Positions 17,134 through 25,789 of a stretch of 64,000 nucleotides of DNA are shown here, in pieces; within the stretch, counting starts at the first letter, position 1, and each line of letters begins with the position of its first letter. The translations under genes were made by a program, and so were the position numbers. The stretch covers positions 1,240,001 through 1,304,000 of the forward strand of contig OY970370.1 in NCBI GenBank assembly GCA_963718745.1. The letters are read 5' to 3'. The stretch is from Fermentibacter sp963718745 [NCBI: Candidatus Fermentibacterota bacterium]. Its GTDB lineage: Bacteria > Fermentibacterota > Fermentibacteria > Fermentibacterales. The notes beneath the pieces are model-generated. The model was given only the letters and a program-made list of their open reading frames with translations, did no database searches and was not told the origin of the DNA.

Positions 17134-19065
17134 CTAGCTCATGCCCGAAAGCTGCTCCAGCACGCTGAGCAGTTCGGCTGATGCCTTGTCCAGAACTGCC
17201 TTCGAATCCGGGTCCCGTTTCTCGAAACCGCAGATCGAGGCCAGGCTTCTTCCGGGGTTCGAGAGTTTCAGCGAGGGTATCGACACCAGCTCGCCACCCG
17301 ACACCCCGGCCAGGTACCTCCCGAGCCGCCGCCCGGGGCTCTTCTCGATGTACCCCGCGATGAAGGACATCGGATCGACTACCACTATGGGGAAGCCCAT
17401 CCTGCCCAGGACTACGCCCGCGTTCCTCGATGCCTCGTACGCGGTGCTCTTCCAGGGATCTCCCGGAGGGAAGGGTTCGGGATAGCAGTCCGACACGAGA
17501 AGTACGAAACCTCTCGCCGAACCTGCGGACCCGGCCTTGGCGAGCTCTCTGCCCGCAAGCAGCAGAGTGTCGGCGAGCGGCGTCTCTCCGGATGGAGCGA
17601 GCTCTCCGAGCTTCCCCAGCACGCGGAGGCGGTTTCTGGTGGGTGCGAACACGAGTACCGGCCTGCCCGACTCGATCGTCACCAGGCCGATCTTCGAGTT
17701 CCTGTCGAGGACCCTCTCGAACAGGGACTCGACCGTCGCCCCCAGCCCGACGAGGTATCCGGCGGACGACCGGCTCGCGTCGATGACCAGCATGGCGACG
17801 ACCGACGGCTTCTGATGCTTCTCCCACCGCCTCCAGTATTCCCTGGAAAGAGGGAGGAGAGGAGGCTTCATGCCGTGGAGGACAGCCACCTTCGCGGTCT
17901 GGACGGGATCCATTCCCTCCGGACGATCCGTGGCTATCAGACGGTAGGACCTACCGAAGCCGGACGGTTTCGAGATCCGCATGCGCCTGGAGCTTCCCAC
18001 GCTGCTGCGGGTCCCGGACTTCGACGAGAAGCGGAGAATCGCATTCTCGAGCTTTTGCGACAGCCTGGGCGGGAATCCTCCCGTTGCGGGCACCGGGTCG
18101 AAATGGTCCTTCCTCCTCGCGCCTTCCCCCGGCTCTTCCGCGGAGGCTGCGAATGCATTCCGGGCCGCCTCGAGTATGAGCGCCGAGAGATCGTCGATGG
18201 TTGCCTGTGCGGTAGTCCTGAGCCCGTCCCGCACCGCCGCGACGGCCGACTTGACTGCGGATGCCGCCTCGGAGGCGGTGGGAGGAGCCTCCTGTCCGTC
18301 ATTCCTGGTCCTGTGGCACAGCGCGAGAGGCGCGACCTTCAGGACATGACTCTCATCGACCACCGTCTCCCGGCGAAGCGCTGCCAATGCGATCGATGCC
18401 CTCACGAGTGCGATTTCTCCACGCTGGCCGTCCAGCTTGAGGCCGGTCGCGGCGACAGCCGCCGCAGGGACGAGCCAGGAGGGCAGCCGCATCTTCTCCA
18501 GGCAGGAGCGGGTTCCATCCAGCAGGGACTCGATACCCGACTCGCCCTGGCTACTGCCGAAATGCGCGAGAAGAGCATCAAGCCTCCCCCCGGCGGTCCG
18601 AAGCGGCTCCATGGTTACGGCGAGATCGAACCTGTCGGCCTGGGCGGGCCTTATCGACTCCGAGTTCAGGCCGGAACTCGCGAAGACGCGATAACTTCCG
18701 GAGAATGGACCACAGAGGATCTCCCCCGCGATCACCTCCGGCATCTGGAAAAGGTCATCGACGATCAGGAGGCCTCCTGCCGCCCGCTCCAGCAGCCCTT
18801 TGCGGAAGACCTCGCGGCCCTCGGCGAGCAGCACGCCATAGTCTGTCGAACCGAGGAGATTCTCCAGCGCCGTGCCGAAGGGGACCTCTACTGTGTTCTC
18901 CCGGCAGAGGCGGCGCGCCTGACCGAGCAGTGCGCTCTTGCCGGTCCCATTGTGCCCGCTGACGAGAACGCCCCTGATACCGGGATCGGCAAGACCGATG
19001 AGAATTGCCAGAATCGCGGAGTTTTGGCCAGCGGGGAGAGGCAGCGTTGCACCCCGCTCAGGCAT
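17134..19065 (-). CDS. BchD-like AAA+/VWA chelatase-type protein
   Basis: 643 residues. The N-terminal AAA+ domain has a Walker A-like GHNGTGKS (37-44) and LLIVDDLFQMPE. A linker and a C-terminal VWA domain follow, with the MIDAS motif DASRSS near residue 427 and VLLVSDCYPEPF. This is the layout of the D subunit of magnesium or cobalt chelatases. It lies directly after the BchI-like gene. No large catalytic subunit (BchH/CobN) is in the window and nothing indicates chlorophyll synthesis, so the pair may act with a distant CobN or as a MoxR-like chaperone pair. The 5' end, including start codon and ribosome binding site, lies in the last unit of a three-copy tandem repeat. Confidence 0.8.
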   Translation of the reverse strand: MPERGATLPLPAGQNSAILAILIGLADPGIRGVLVSGHNGTGKSALLGQARRLCRENTVEVPFGTALENLLGSTDYGVLLAEGREVFRKGLLERAAGGLLIVDDLFQMPEVIAGEILCGPFSGSYRVFASSGLNSESIRPAQADRFDLAVTMEPLRTAGGRLDALLAHFGSSQGESGIESLLDGTRSCLEKMRLPSWLVPAAAVAATGLKLDGQRGEIALVRASIALAALRRETVVDESHVLKVAPLALCHRTRNDGQEAPPTASEAASAVKSAVAAVRDGLRTTAQATIDDLSALILEAARNAFAASAEEPGEGARRKDHFDPVPATGGFPPRLSQKLENAILRFSSKSGTRSSVGSSRRMRISKPSGFGRSYRLIATDRPEGMDPVQTAKVAVLHGMKPPLLPLSREYWRRWEKHQKPSVVAMLVIDASRSSAGYLVGLGATVESLFERVLDRNSKIGLVTIESGRPVLVFAPTRNRLRVLGKLGELAPSGETPLADTLLLAGRELAKAGSAGSARGFVLLVSDCYPEPFPPGDPWKSTAYEASRNAGVVLGRMGFPIVVVDPMSFIAGYIEKSPGRRLGRYLAGVSGGELVSIPSLKLSNPGRSLASICGFEKRDPDSKAVLDKASAELLSVLEQLSGMS

Positions 19066-19173
19066 CGCCAGTCCTCAGCCAGCGGGGAGCGGCAGCGTTG
19101 CACCCCGCTCAGGCATCGTCAGTCCTACAGCCAGCGGGGAGAGGCAGCGTTGCACCCCGCTCAGGCATCGGCA
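19028..19173. repeat. three-copy 51-52 bp tandem repeat at the BchD-like gene start
   Basis: Units begin at 19028, 19079 and 19131 and are nearly identical. Each contains the inverted pair AGCGGGG/CCCCGCT, so each unit can form a hairpin. On the minus strand each unit contains ATG followed by codons for PERGATLPLPAG. Only the copy nearest the gene (ATG 19065) continues into the long frame; the other two encode peptides of 13 and about 19 residues. The repeat fills most of the gap between the BchI-like and BchD-like genes. Confidence 0.85.
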
Positions 19174-19195
19174 GACTCACCGCTCGTGGATGGCA

Positions 19196-20299
19196 TCAGC
19201 GCTTCCCGATATCCAGGCTCCGGTCCCAGGTCCAGGCCGCCTGGGAATCCGCCTTCCTCTCGCTCGCGAGTGCGGCTCGATGGAGGGCGTCGGCCACATC
19301 CTCCTCCTTGGGAGGCTGGCTGAATCCGCCTCCTCTGGTCCTGTGCAGGACGGAGAGCGGGGCGACGCGCACCAGATGATCCAGCTCGATTCCCGGGGCT
19401 CCCTCGAGCGCGGCCAGGGCTCTCGCTGCGCGGAGCGTCACGATGTCCGGCCTCTGTCCGTCGAGTTCGAGCGAGGCCATCGCACCCGCGACGGTCGAGA
19501 GGGTCCCCAGCCGGATCTTCACCTTGTCCAGCCTCCTGCGGGCTGTGGATATCCTGCTTTTCAGGGATTCGTCATGTCTCGTGAAGGCGGAGGCGAAACC
19601 CTCGGGGTTGGCGGAGAAGGACAGCGACCTCGAGATGATCTCGGTCCGCTGCTCGGGGTCGGTAATGGTCTCGATCCTGACGGATAGTGCGAACCTGTCC
19701 AGGAGCTGCGGCCGCAGCCTGCCCTCTTCGGGGTTCATGGTTCCCACGAGGGTGAAACCTGCGGGATGGGAGACGGAGACGCTCTCCCGCTCGACCGTGT
19801 TCCAGCCGCTGGCGCACGCATCCAGGAGGTCGTCGGCGATGCTGTCCGGGAGGAGGTTCACCTCGTCGACGTAGAGGATCTGGTTGTTGGCCTCGCCGAG
19901 CAGGCCGACCTCGAACCGGACCGAACCGTCACGGAGGAGCTTCTCCATGTCGATGCTCCCCAGGAGGCTGTCCTCCGTCGTCCCCAGAGGAAGCGTGACG
20001 ATGGAGGGCTGGAAGTCGATCGCCTCGCCCTGCCCGCGCGAGCAGTCCTCGCAGAGATTCCTGGGTGAATCGGCATTGCAGTGGAACCTGCATCCGGAGC
20101 GGACTCTGAGCGGAGGGACGATGCCGGGTAGAGCCCGCACGAGCGTGGATTTCGCCGTGCCTTTGACTCCGGACAGCAGCACGCCGCCCATCCCGGGATC
20201 AATCAGGGCGAGCGTGAGAGCGAGCTTGGCCTGGTTCTGCCCGACTATCGCCGAGAAGGGGAAGATCCTTGGAGCAGCTGCACCTGCCAGCCTGGGCAT
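19196..20299 (-). CDS. BchI-like AAA+ ATPase (magnesium-chelatase subunit I type)
   Basis: 367 residues. FPFSAIVGQNQAKLALTLALIDPGMGGVLLSG opens the AAA+ domain. Walker A is GVKGTAKS (44-51), Walker B is ILYVDEVN (141-148), and a sensor region follows (FTLVGTMNPEEGRLRPQLLDRFALSV). A four-Cys insert (C70, C74, C83, C86) could bind zinc. Its start shares one base with the stop of the propeller lipoprotein gene, and the BchD-like gene follows, so the three form one operon. The partner metal and substrate are unknown. Confidence 0.85.
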   Translation of the reverse strand: MPRLAGAAAPRIFPFSAIVGQNQAKLALTLALIDPGMGGVLLSGVKGTAKSTLVRALPGIVPPLRVRSGCRFHCNADSPRNLCEDCSRGQGEAIDFQPSIVTLPLGTTEDSLLGSIDMEKLLRDGSVRFEVGLLGEANNQILYVDEVNLLPDSIADDLLDACASGWNTVERESVSVSHPAGFTLVGTMNPEEGRLRPQLLDRFALSVRIETITDPEQRTEIISRSLSFSANPEGFASAFTRHDESLKSRISTARRRLDKVKIRLGTLSTVAGAMASLELDGQRPDIVTLRAARALAALEGAPGIELDHLVRVAPLSVLHRTRGGGFSQPPKEEDVADALHRAALASERKADSQAAWTWDRSLDIGKR

Positions 20300-21426
20300 C
20301 AGCGCAGCTCCATCCTGTAAAGCCTGTGGTAGTCCTCGGTCATCAGGTCCATCGCGTAGACCCCCTCTTCCGATGCAGCGAGCAGAACGTATGAGGTCGA
20401 GTCATCCAGAGCCAGGTGGAACCTCCCGACAGGCTCGCCGGAAGGGGTTATCACGTCGAACTCGGTTGATGGCAGGCCGCCCTGCCTGACCCAGAGATTA
20501 CCCCCGGAGCCGATCTGGATCTCGCTAACGAAGGGATGGAATGCAGGCGTGTTTGTGGTCCCGCTCGCCATGTTCCCCGCATCCTCGTCCTGGTACATGT
20601 AGCGGATGGAGGGGACTCCCGGCACCGACTGCGAATCGGACTCGACCGCGAGACGCTGCCTGTCCTGGAAGAGGATCAGGGTGTCCAGCGGCTCCGCCTC
20701 CGCGCCGATCACCTCGATCATCCACGCGGGGGAGGCGGCTCTCGAGAGATAGAGCCTGCCCTCGCCGTCGGCTGCGAAGACGAAATACGCGTCCGTGAAG
20801 TCGGTCGAAGCGGATGACGGGGCGTCCCAGGTCATGAGTTCCGACAGCACCTCCCCTGTCATGGCATCGTATCTCCAAAGGGAGAAGCGGATCGAGAGCT
20901 CGTCGTCGTCCATCAGCATCGAGAAGTTGTGGCTGACGAAAGAGGAGTCGTCGAAGGCCTGGACCTGCAAGGGATAGATGCCCATGCCCTCCATCTGCCA
21001 GCTCGTAACGAAGGATCCCTGCGGATCGAACACGTTGACCTTCCCCGAGGCGCCTTCCAGGACAAGAGTGACGCCCGTCGGGAGAACTTCGATAGCAACA
21101 GGCCACTGGAATTCCCCCGGTGCCTCGCCGTGCCCGCCGAAGCTCCTCGTGAACAAGCCATCCCCGTCGTAGAAGGTGACCTTCTCCGTGATCCTGTCCA
21201 GGACGGCCGCACCACCGCCGGGAACAGGCGTGAAGTCCGCGATGGAACCGAACATGTAGTTGCTGTCACCCATCATGATGCCGATGGAGTCGACCACCAC
21301 GAGGGTATCCACAGGTATTGCCACGGGCTGGTCGACCGGGGACGGAGCCGGGCCGCAGGCCGCCGTCAGCGCCGTCAGTACGAGAGCTGATCCCACCGGG
21401 GTCAGGCTTCTTTCGAGAGCATGCAT
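20299..21426 (-). CDS. 6-bladed beta-propeller lipoprotein
   Basis: 375 residues. The signal peptide ends in a lipobox (LTAAC, C24), so the protein is lipid-anchored. The body has repeated propeller units with GEAPGEFQWPVAIEVLPTG, a signature of 6-bladed propeller (NHL-like) proteins: FYDGDGLFTRSFGGHGEAPGEF and VNVFDPQGSFVTSW. A second member of the family is in the RiPP-like operon (39346-40464). It leads the operon with BchI-like and BchD-like genes; the functional link is not evident. Confidence 0.75.
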   Translation of the reverse strand: MHALERSLTPVGSALVLTALTAACGPAPSPVDQPVAIPVDTLVVVDSIGIMMGDSNYMFGSIADFTPVPGGGAAVLDRITEKVTFYDGDGLFTRSFGGHGEAPGEFQWPVAIEVLPTGVTLVLEGASGKVNVFDPQGSFVTSWQMEGMGIYPLQVQAFDDSSFVSHNFSMLMDDDELSIRFSLWRYDAMTGEVLSELMTWDAPSSASTDFTDAYFVFAADGEGRLYLSRAASPAWMIEVIGAEAEPLDTLILFQDRQRLAVESDSQSVPGVPSIRYMYQDEDAGNMASGTTNTPAFHPFVSEIQIGSGGNLWVRQGGLPSTEFDVITPSGEPVGRFHLALDDSTSYVLLAASEEGVYAMDLMTEDYHRLYRMELR

Positions 21427-21545
21427 CTTCCATCTCCCATCCTGACAAAGCTTGATACGAAACGTTCCGCTGCCGGCAGCCTGAGCCCGCTATCGTCACT
21501 TGCATGAAAATTACGGTTGCCCCCCGTTATTGTCACGCCGCAATC

Positions 21546-21636
21546 GGGGTCAGACTACTTACAGCGGAGTGCCGCACGTAAAGCATTGCCAGTCATGAAA
21601 TAGCAACTTGCGTGTGTTGGTAGGTAGTCTGACCCC
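21546..21636. repeat. inverted-repeat element, copy 1 (91 bp variant)
   Basis: GGGGTCAGACTACTTA at the left is mirrored by GGTAGTCTGACCCC at the right. It is longer than the other copies (69-70 bp) and lies alone in the intergenic space 21427-21806, which otherwise shows no gene. Confidence 0.85.
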
Positions 21637-21806
21637 AAACGGGTTTATCTGAGTGAAACGAGGTCAAAGCGACATGGAAGCAATAGTGCTTTTACAGTCT
21701 GCAGTTCGGTCGATTGCGTTCGGTGGTAAAGGCGGATACCGGTCATATCAGGAATACAGGTTAGAGGTGTCCATCGAGACTCCAACCAAAGCAGGGCAGG
21801 TTTGAC

Positions 21807-22178
21807 ATGTGGATCATGACAGACTTCGGCTTCTTCAGCGTTATCCGGACGCCACACTGTGGGAAGGACGTGACGCTTACCGTGAGAGGAAGGGTCAGGT
21901 CCGACCTGGAGGCGCTCAGGAAGCGGCATCTCCCTGGATCGACGCCTGTATCTGAACAGAAGAAGGCCGACTATCGCTACTCATTCGAGGTTTCATCGGC
22001 GGAGTTCGGAGAAGCGCTCGGGAGGATCGTCCGCGAACTGGATTACGACGATTTCAAGTCCGCGGTCGAGAAGAAGCAGGGATGGATCCGCCACGACATC
22101 TACGAACAGGTCAGATCCGTCCTGCGGCAGCTCTACTGCTGCGACCAGCCGGCGGAGAAGGAGGAGGCAGCGGTCTGA
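21807..22178 (+). CDS. conserved hypothetical protein
   Basis: 123 residues. The start MWIMTDFGFFSVI, then TLTVRGRVRSDLEALRKRHLPG and a later YSFEVSSAEFGEALGRIVRELDYDDFKSAVEKKQG, matches a pattern I recall from a widespread uncharacterised family of about 120 residues that begins M-W-[LI]-x-T-x-F-G-F-F-S-V. The C-terminal segment (RHDIYEQVRSVLRQLY) is helical. It is a small alpha/beta cytoplasmic protein, function unknown. It converges on the M28 gene at 22183 with 4 bases between stops. Confidence 0.75.
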   Translation: MWIMTDFGFFSVIRTPHCGKDVTLTVRGRVRSDLEALRKRHLPGSTPVSEQKKADYRYSFEVSSAEFGEALGRIVRELDYDDFKSAVEKKQGWIRHDIYEQVRSVLRQLYCCDQPAEKEEAAV

Positions 22179-22182
22179 GGTC

Positions 22183-23691
22183 CTACCGGCAGACCACCAG
22201 CCTGGCCGAGCCCCTGGTTCCAGACCCCTCCACGCGGGCGACATAGACTCCCGGAGGCAGGGTTCCGACATCGAGTACCGCATTTCCATCCGTGCCCAGA
22301 GTACTGATACCCATCCTCCGGCCCGTGACGTCGTACAGGGCGACAGTCGCGCCCGCCGCATCCCCACCCGCCGAAACCGATACGGTCGATACAGCCGGAC
22401 ACGGGGTCAGAGACACCGAGAACCCAACGCACTCTCCGTCCGCCACGCCCCCGGATCCTGAGGGAAGAGCCACCGCGGCCATGAAGGCCACGGCGCTCCT
22501 CGTTACGTTCGTGCCGAATGGGAAGTACTCCATGTAGTTGGCCAGCAGATCCTGGGAATTGTGGTAGTACGGGTTCCCGGACAGCATGCTCTCGCAGAGA
22601 TCGACTGAGGTGAAACCGTTCTGCCAGAACGAGACATGGTCGCTGCCACCCGAGGTCGCATACGTGTACAACCTCTCCAGTTCAGGCACGTACATGTCCG
22701 TGGTCTGGTCGAACAGGCCGGCTATCGGTTCCGACTGGGAGTTGTAATAGACCCTCAGCACGTCGTAGCTTATCGGGCCTGTCGTCGGACCGAACAGGAT
22801 CATGTCGAGGTTGACGTAGCCCATGATCGAATCGCCAGCGGCCGCAGCCTGCCCGGCGAACCAGCTGCTCCCGACCAGGCCGGCCTCCTCAGCCCCCCAG
22901 AGAGCCATCTTCACGGTGTACTGGAACTCACAGAGGCGCATGACCCTGGCCGCTTCCATGACGGTGGCCGATCCGGAGGCGTTGTCGTCCGCTCCCGGGA
23001 AGAGGCCGAAGGGATAACTCCCGGAGTCCAGGTGGGCGCCGACCAGCCAGTACCTGTCCGGATAAACCGTTCCGGGTATGGTGATGATGAGATTCTGCGA
23101 CACACCGGGTGAATCGACGTAGAACTCCTGCACCTCGACCTCGTACCCCATCGCCTCGAGCTCCGCCATCGCCCAGTCCCTCGCGGCGGGGAAGGAATCG
23201 TTGCTCCAGAACCTGTTCTCGAACAGCTCGAGCCTGCCTGTTATGGCGCAGATCGAGTCCTGGCTAACGGAAGCCACCATTTCCTCGACGAAGGGATCGG
23301 CCGCCACAGTGGGCGGATACTCCGGGAGCATGACGCGGTCAGGGAGCCGGCTCAGCATCCGGACAGCTTCGCTGCACGGGCGTGGTTCTCCGGGTTCGAA
23401 CCTGACGAAGAGCACCCCCTCCCTTTCATAGACCGTCCTGCCGTAGTCGTCGGGGGAAAGCCACGGCGGCAGCCAGTCGACCGCCACAGCGGCGTAGTCG
23501 GAAGGCTCTCCTGCATCAAAGTCGATTACGGCCGAGTTCCCGGGGGACGATCCCAGGGCAAGGCCGAACTCGATTCCTCTGTAGATCAATGCGTCGCCTT
23601 CCGGCAGCCCGGCATCGTCCTCCAGAACGTAGAGCTGTGCGGGATTCCCTGAAGCGACGGCACAGACGGATATCAGCAGGATACATCCCAT
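22183..23691 (-). CDS. secreted M28-family peptidase with C-terminal sorting domain
   Basis: 502 residues. The ribosome binding site AGGAGG overlaps the stop codon of the upstream FG-GAP gene (23702), so the two are co-translated. A signal peptide (CILLISVCAVASG) and propeptide-like region precede the M28 domain, which has a full ligand set: H220/D222 (GAHLDSG), D235/D236 (GADDNASG), E268/E269, D296 (NLDM) and H352 (GSDHVSFW). Of the three paired paralogs this is the only one with the last His, so it is the one most likely to be active. The sorting domain ends the protein (VALYDVTGRRMG, LPPGVYVARVEG). Confidence 0.9.
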   Translation of the reverse strand: MGCILLISVCAVASGNPAQLYVLEDDAGLPEGDALIYRGIEFGLALGSSPGNSAVIDFDAGEPSDYAAVAVDWLPPWLSPDDYGRTVYEREGVLFVRFEPGEPRPCSEAVRMLSRLPDRVMLPEYPPTVAADPFVEEMVASVSQDSICAITGRLELFENRFWSNDSFPAARDWAMAELEAMGYEVEVQEFYVDSPGVSQNLIITIPGTVYPDRYWLVGAHLDSGSYPFGLFPGADDNASGSATVMEAARVMRLCEFQYTVKMALWGAEEAGLVGSSWFAGQAAAAGDSIMGYVNLDMILFGPTTGPISYDVLRVYYNSQSEPIAGLFDQTTDMYVPELERLYTYATSGGSDHVSFWQNGFTSVDLCESMLSGNPYYHNSQDLLANYMEYFPFGTNVTRSAVAFMAAVALPSGSGGVADGECVGFSVSLTPCPAVSTVSVSAGGDAAGATVALYDVTGRRMGISTLGTDGNAVLDVGTLPPGVYVARVEGSGTRGSARLVVCR

Positions 23692-23701
23692 GATGTGCCT
23701 C

Positions 23702-25513
23702 CTATCTCAGCAGGACGACGCGGATCGAGCCGTCCGTCGCGCTGGTTCCATAGACGACCGTGTAGCATCCTGAGGGGAGCGGGCTGCTGTTGATGACACT
23801 CTCCCCCGCCCCCAACTCTCCGGAGTACAACGTCTCGACAAGCCTGCCGGTCATGTCGAAGACCGCCAGGTTTACGATGCCGTCTTCAGGCATGTCGACC
23901 AGGACTCCGATCGAACCATGAGAGGGGTTGGCTACCGGGGACACCCCCGGGGGCGGAGGGACAACCGGTCCCTCGATCCCGGTCAGGTCGTCGGAGAAGG
24001 TGATCTCGGTCATGATGGGCGATACTGACGGCAGGATCCGCGGCATACTTGCCAGGTACTGCAGATAGTCCGCGCCCGGCTCAACGAGGTCTGCGAGGGG
24101 ATACCAGGACCCAGGAACCATCGAGACCTGCTGAACATACTCCATCTGTCCAGGATCGTCGGAGTAGTAGAAGACGAACGTCATCTCTCCTTCACCCTCG
24201 AAACGCACGAACAAGGGCTGCCCCGAAGCCTCTTCGACATGCAGAATCGAGGAGTATATCACTGCATAATATTGGTACAGGTTCCTTTCCCCCCAGAGCA
24301 TCGTCAGAATCGCCTCGCCATAGTAGGACGATCCAGCCAGATCCGTCTCCCCGTCAGAATCGAAGTCGCCGGTTCCCATTGCGAAAAATCCGTTCATACC
24401 TACGTAGGCCTCTGGTATAGAACCCCATGCTGTCCCAGTGCCCTGGTTTTTAGCCAACCACAGGTAGTTCTCGAGCGTGTTGGAGGAGACGATGTCCTGG
24501 TCGCCATCGGAATCGAGGTCCATGGCGAACAGGTTGCTCGACCCCACGGAGGATGCTTTCACGAAGAGCCAGGGCGACTGGATGCCGGGGTTCACGAAGC
24601 ATGCGATCATGTTCGAAATGCCCGACCCGCCGGCGAGGTCGTCCAGCCCGTCGCCTGAAAAGTCGGCTGCCGTGAGGCCGTGGAATATGGCGCCGATGGA
24701 ATCGGTGGCGATCGTGGTCCTGGAGTATCCCGGCGACCTGTACACGGCAAGCCTTACGCCACCCTCGCCAGCGACTGCGAAGTCCGGCCAGGGGTCACCG
24801 TTGAAGTCGCCCGTCACTGCGGTCACAGGCAGCGCAATCTGCACGTCCACGACATGAATTCCCCACGAGGATCCGGATCCGTCGGTGTTCTCGTACCATC
24901 CCACCCAGCCGCCCTCGCGGGCCGTGCAGAGTATGTCCGGGTCGCCGTCGAGATCGGGATCCCATGCAACGCAGGAATAGGCGCCGGGGCAGGAGCCAAC
25001 GTAATGCTCGGCCCAGAGGGTGCCCGAACCGGAGTTCGAGTACCATACGATTCCGTCACCGTTCATTTCCGAGAGTGCGATATCCTCGTCGCCGTCACCA
25101 TCGTAGTCGGAAACGGCCAGCATCACGGGTCCTTCCGCTGAATCATCGACTTCGACGGTCTGCCATGCCCCGGAACCCAGGTTGATTGCCACGGCGACCC
25201 TGCCAGTGTCCCAGAATCCACCGGCTATATCCGGAATGCCGTCGCCCGAGAAATCCGATACGCATATGGCTGTCGGAGATCCGAATCCGGAAACCACGGT
25301 CGAGCCCGGCTGGAAAGCCTCCCCTACGGATGCTACTCCGATCGATATCTGACCGGGGACGCTCCAGTCGAGTTGGGTTTGTTGGCTGAAACCAGTCCCC
25401 CACTCCTCCACCGGACCGGGAGTACCGGGTCCGCCGCTCCAGTCGGTCTGTATCCAGGAGGTGCCCGTCGAAACCGATGCAACTGAAAGAATGATCGCAG
25501 CCGCAATCTTCAT
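23702..25513 (-). CDS. secreted FG-GAP repeat protein with QTDWSGGPG N-terminal motif
   Basis: 603 residues from ATG 25513 (CGGGAGGCGACC upstream). Signal peptide AAAIILSVASVSTG, then WIQTDWSGGPG as in the paralogs at 9911, 33893 and 45157. Repeated FG-GAP/VCBS units follow (SDFSGDGIPDIAGGFW, SDYDGDGDEDIALSE, GDFNGDPWPDFAVAG, ADFSGDGLDDLAGGS, MDLDSDGDQDIVSS, GDFDSDGETDLAGSS). The C-terminal sorting domain is LAVFDMTGRLVETLY, LPSGCYTVV. It is the best full-length comparator for the collapsed copy at 33893-34240. Confidence 0.88.
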   Translation of the reverse strand: MKIAAAIILSVASVSTGTSWIQTDWSGGPGTPGPVEEWGTGFSQQTQLDWSVPGQISIGVASVGEAFQPGSTVVSGFGSPTAICVSDFSGDGIPDIAGGFWDTGRVAVAINLGSGAWQTVEVDDSAEGPVMLAVSDYDGDGDEDIALSEMNGDGIVWYSNSGSGTLWAEHYVGSCPGAYSCVAWDPDLDGDPDILCTAREGGWVGWYENTDGSGSSWGIHVVDVQIALPVTAVTGDFNGDPWPDFAVAGEGGVRLAVYRSPGYSRTTIATDSIGAIFHGLTAADFSGDGLDDLAGGSGISNMIACFVNPGIQSPWLFVKASSVGSSNLFAMDLDSDGDQDIVSSNTLENYLWLAKNQGTGTAWGSIPEAYVGMNGFFAMGTGDFDSDGETDLAGSSYYGEAILTMLWGERNLYQYYAVIYSSILHVEEASGQPLFVRFEGEGEMTFVFYYSDDPGQMEYVQQVSMVPGSWYPLADLVEPGADYLQYLASMPRILPSVSPIMTEITFSDDLTGIEGPVVPPPPGVSPVANPSHGSIGVLVDMPEDGIVNLAVFDMTGRLVETLYSGELGAGESVINSSPLPSGCYTVVYGTSATDGSIRVVLLR

Positions 25514-25789
25514 GGTCGCCTCCCGTACGTTGAAGGCATTACATGGCAATAAGTAACATACCGGGCGTATGACGCTGGTCAAACATGCGCCTGTGACAAT
25601 TGACCCGGCCATATTTCCAGGGCTCGGCGGAATAATATCGGTTTCAGCTTCTCTGTGTGCAGGATGCATTTCGAATGCGCCACGGCCGCGAGGCAGACGC
25701 CGGAGGCACCCGGCGCAATATTACGCTGCTGGCCGGATTGGTCGTCTATTTCGTCCACCGGTGGAGGGCTCACAGCGGAGGTGGCGCAG

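Noticed and set aside
19028-19173. Possible small CRISPR array
   Set aside because: Three units are contiguous with almost no unique spacer and contain the gene start; no cas genes are near.
17815-19323. Plus-strand frame opposite the BchD-like gene, including repeated peptide units
   Set aside because: The translated repeats (GERQRCTPLRH) are just the reverse of the tandem repeat; no start signal, and the minus-strand gene has clear AAA+ and VWA motifs.
17134-20299. Evidence for (bacterio)chlorophyll synthesis
   Set aside because: Only the AAA+ and VWA subunit types are present; these also occur in non-photosynthetic bacteria and no other pathway gene is in the window.
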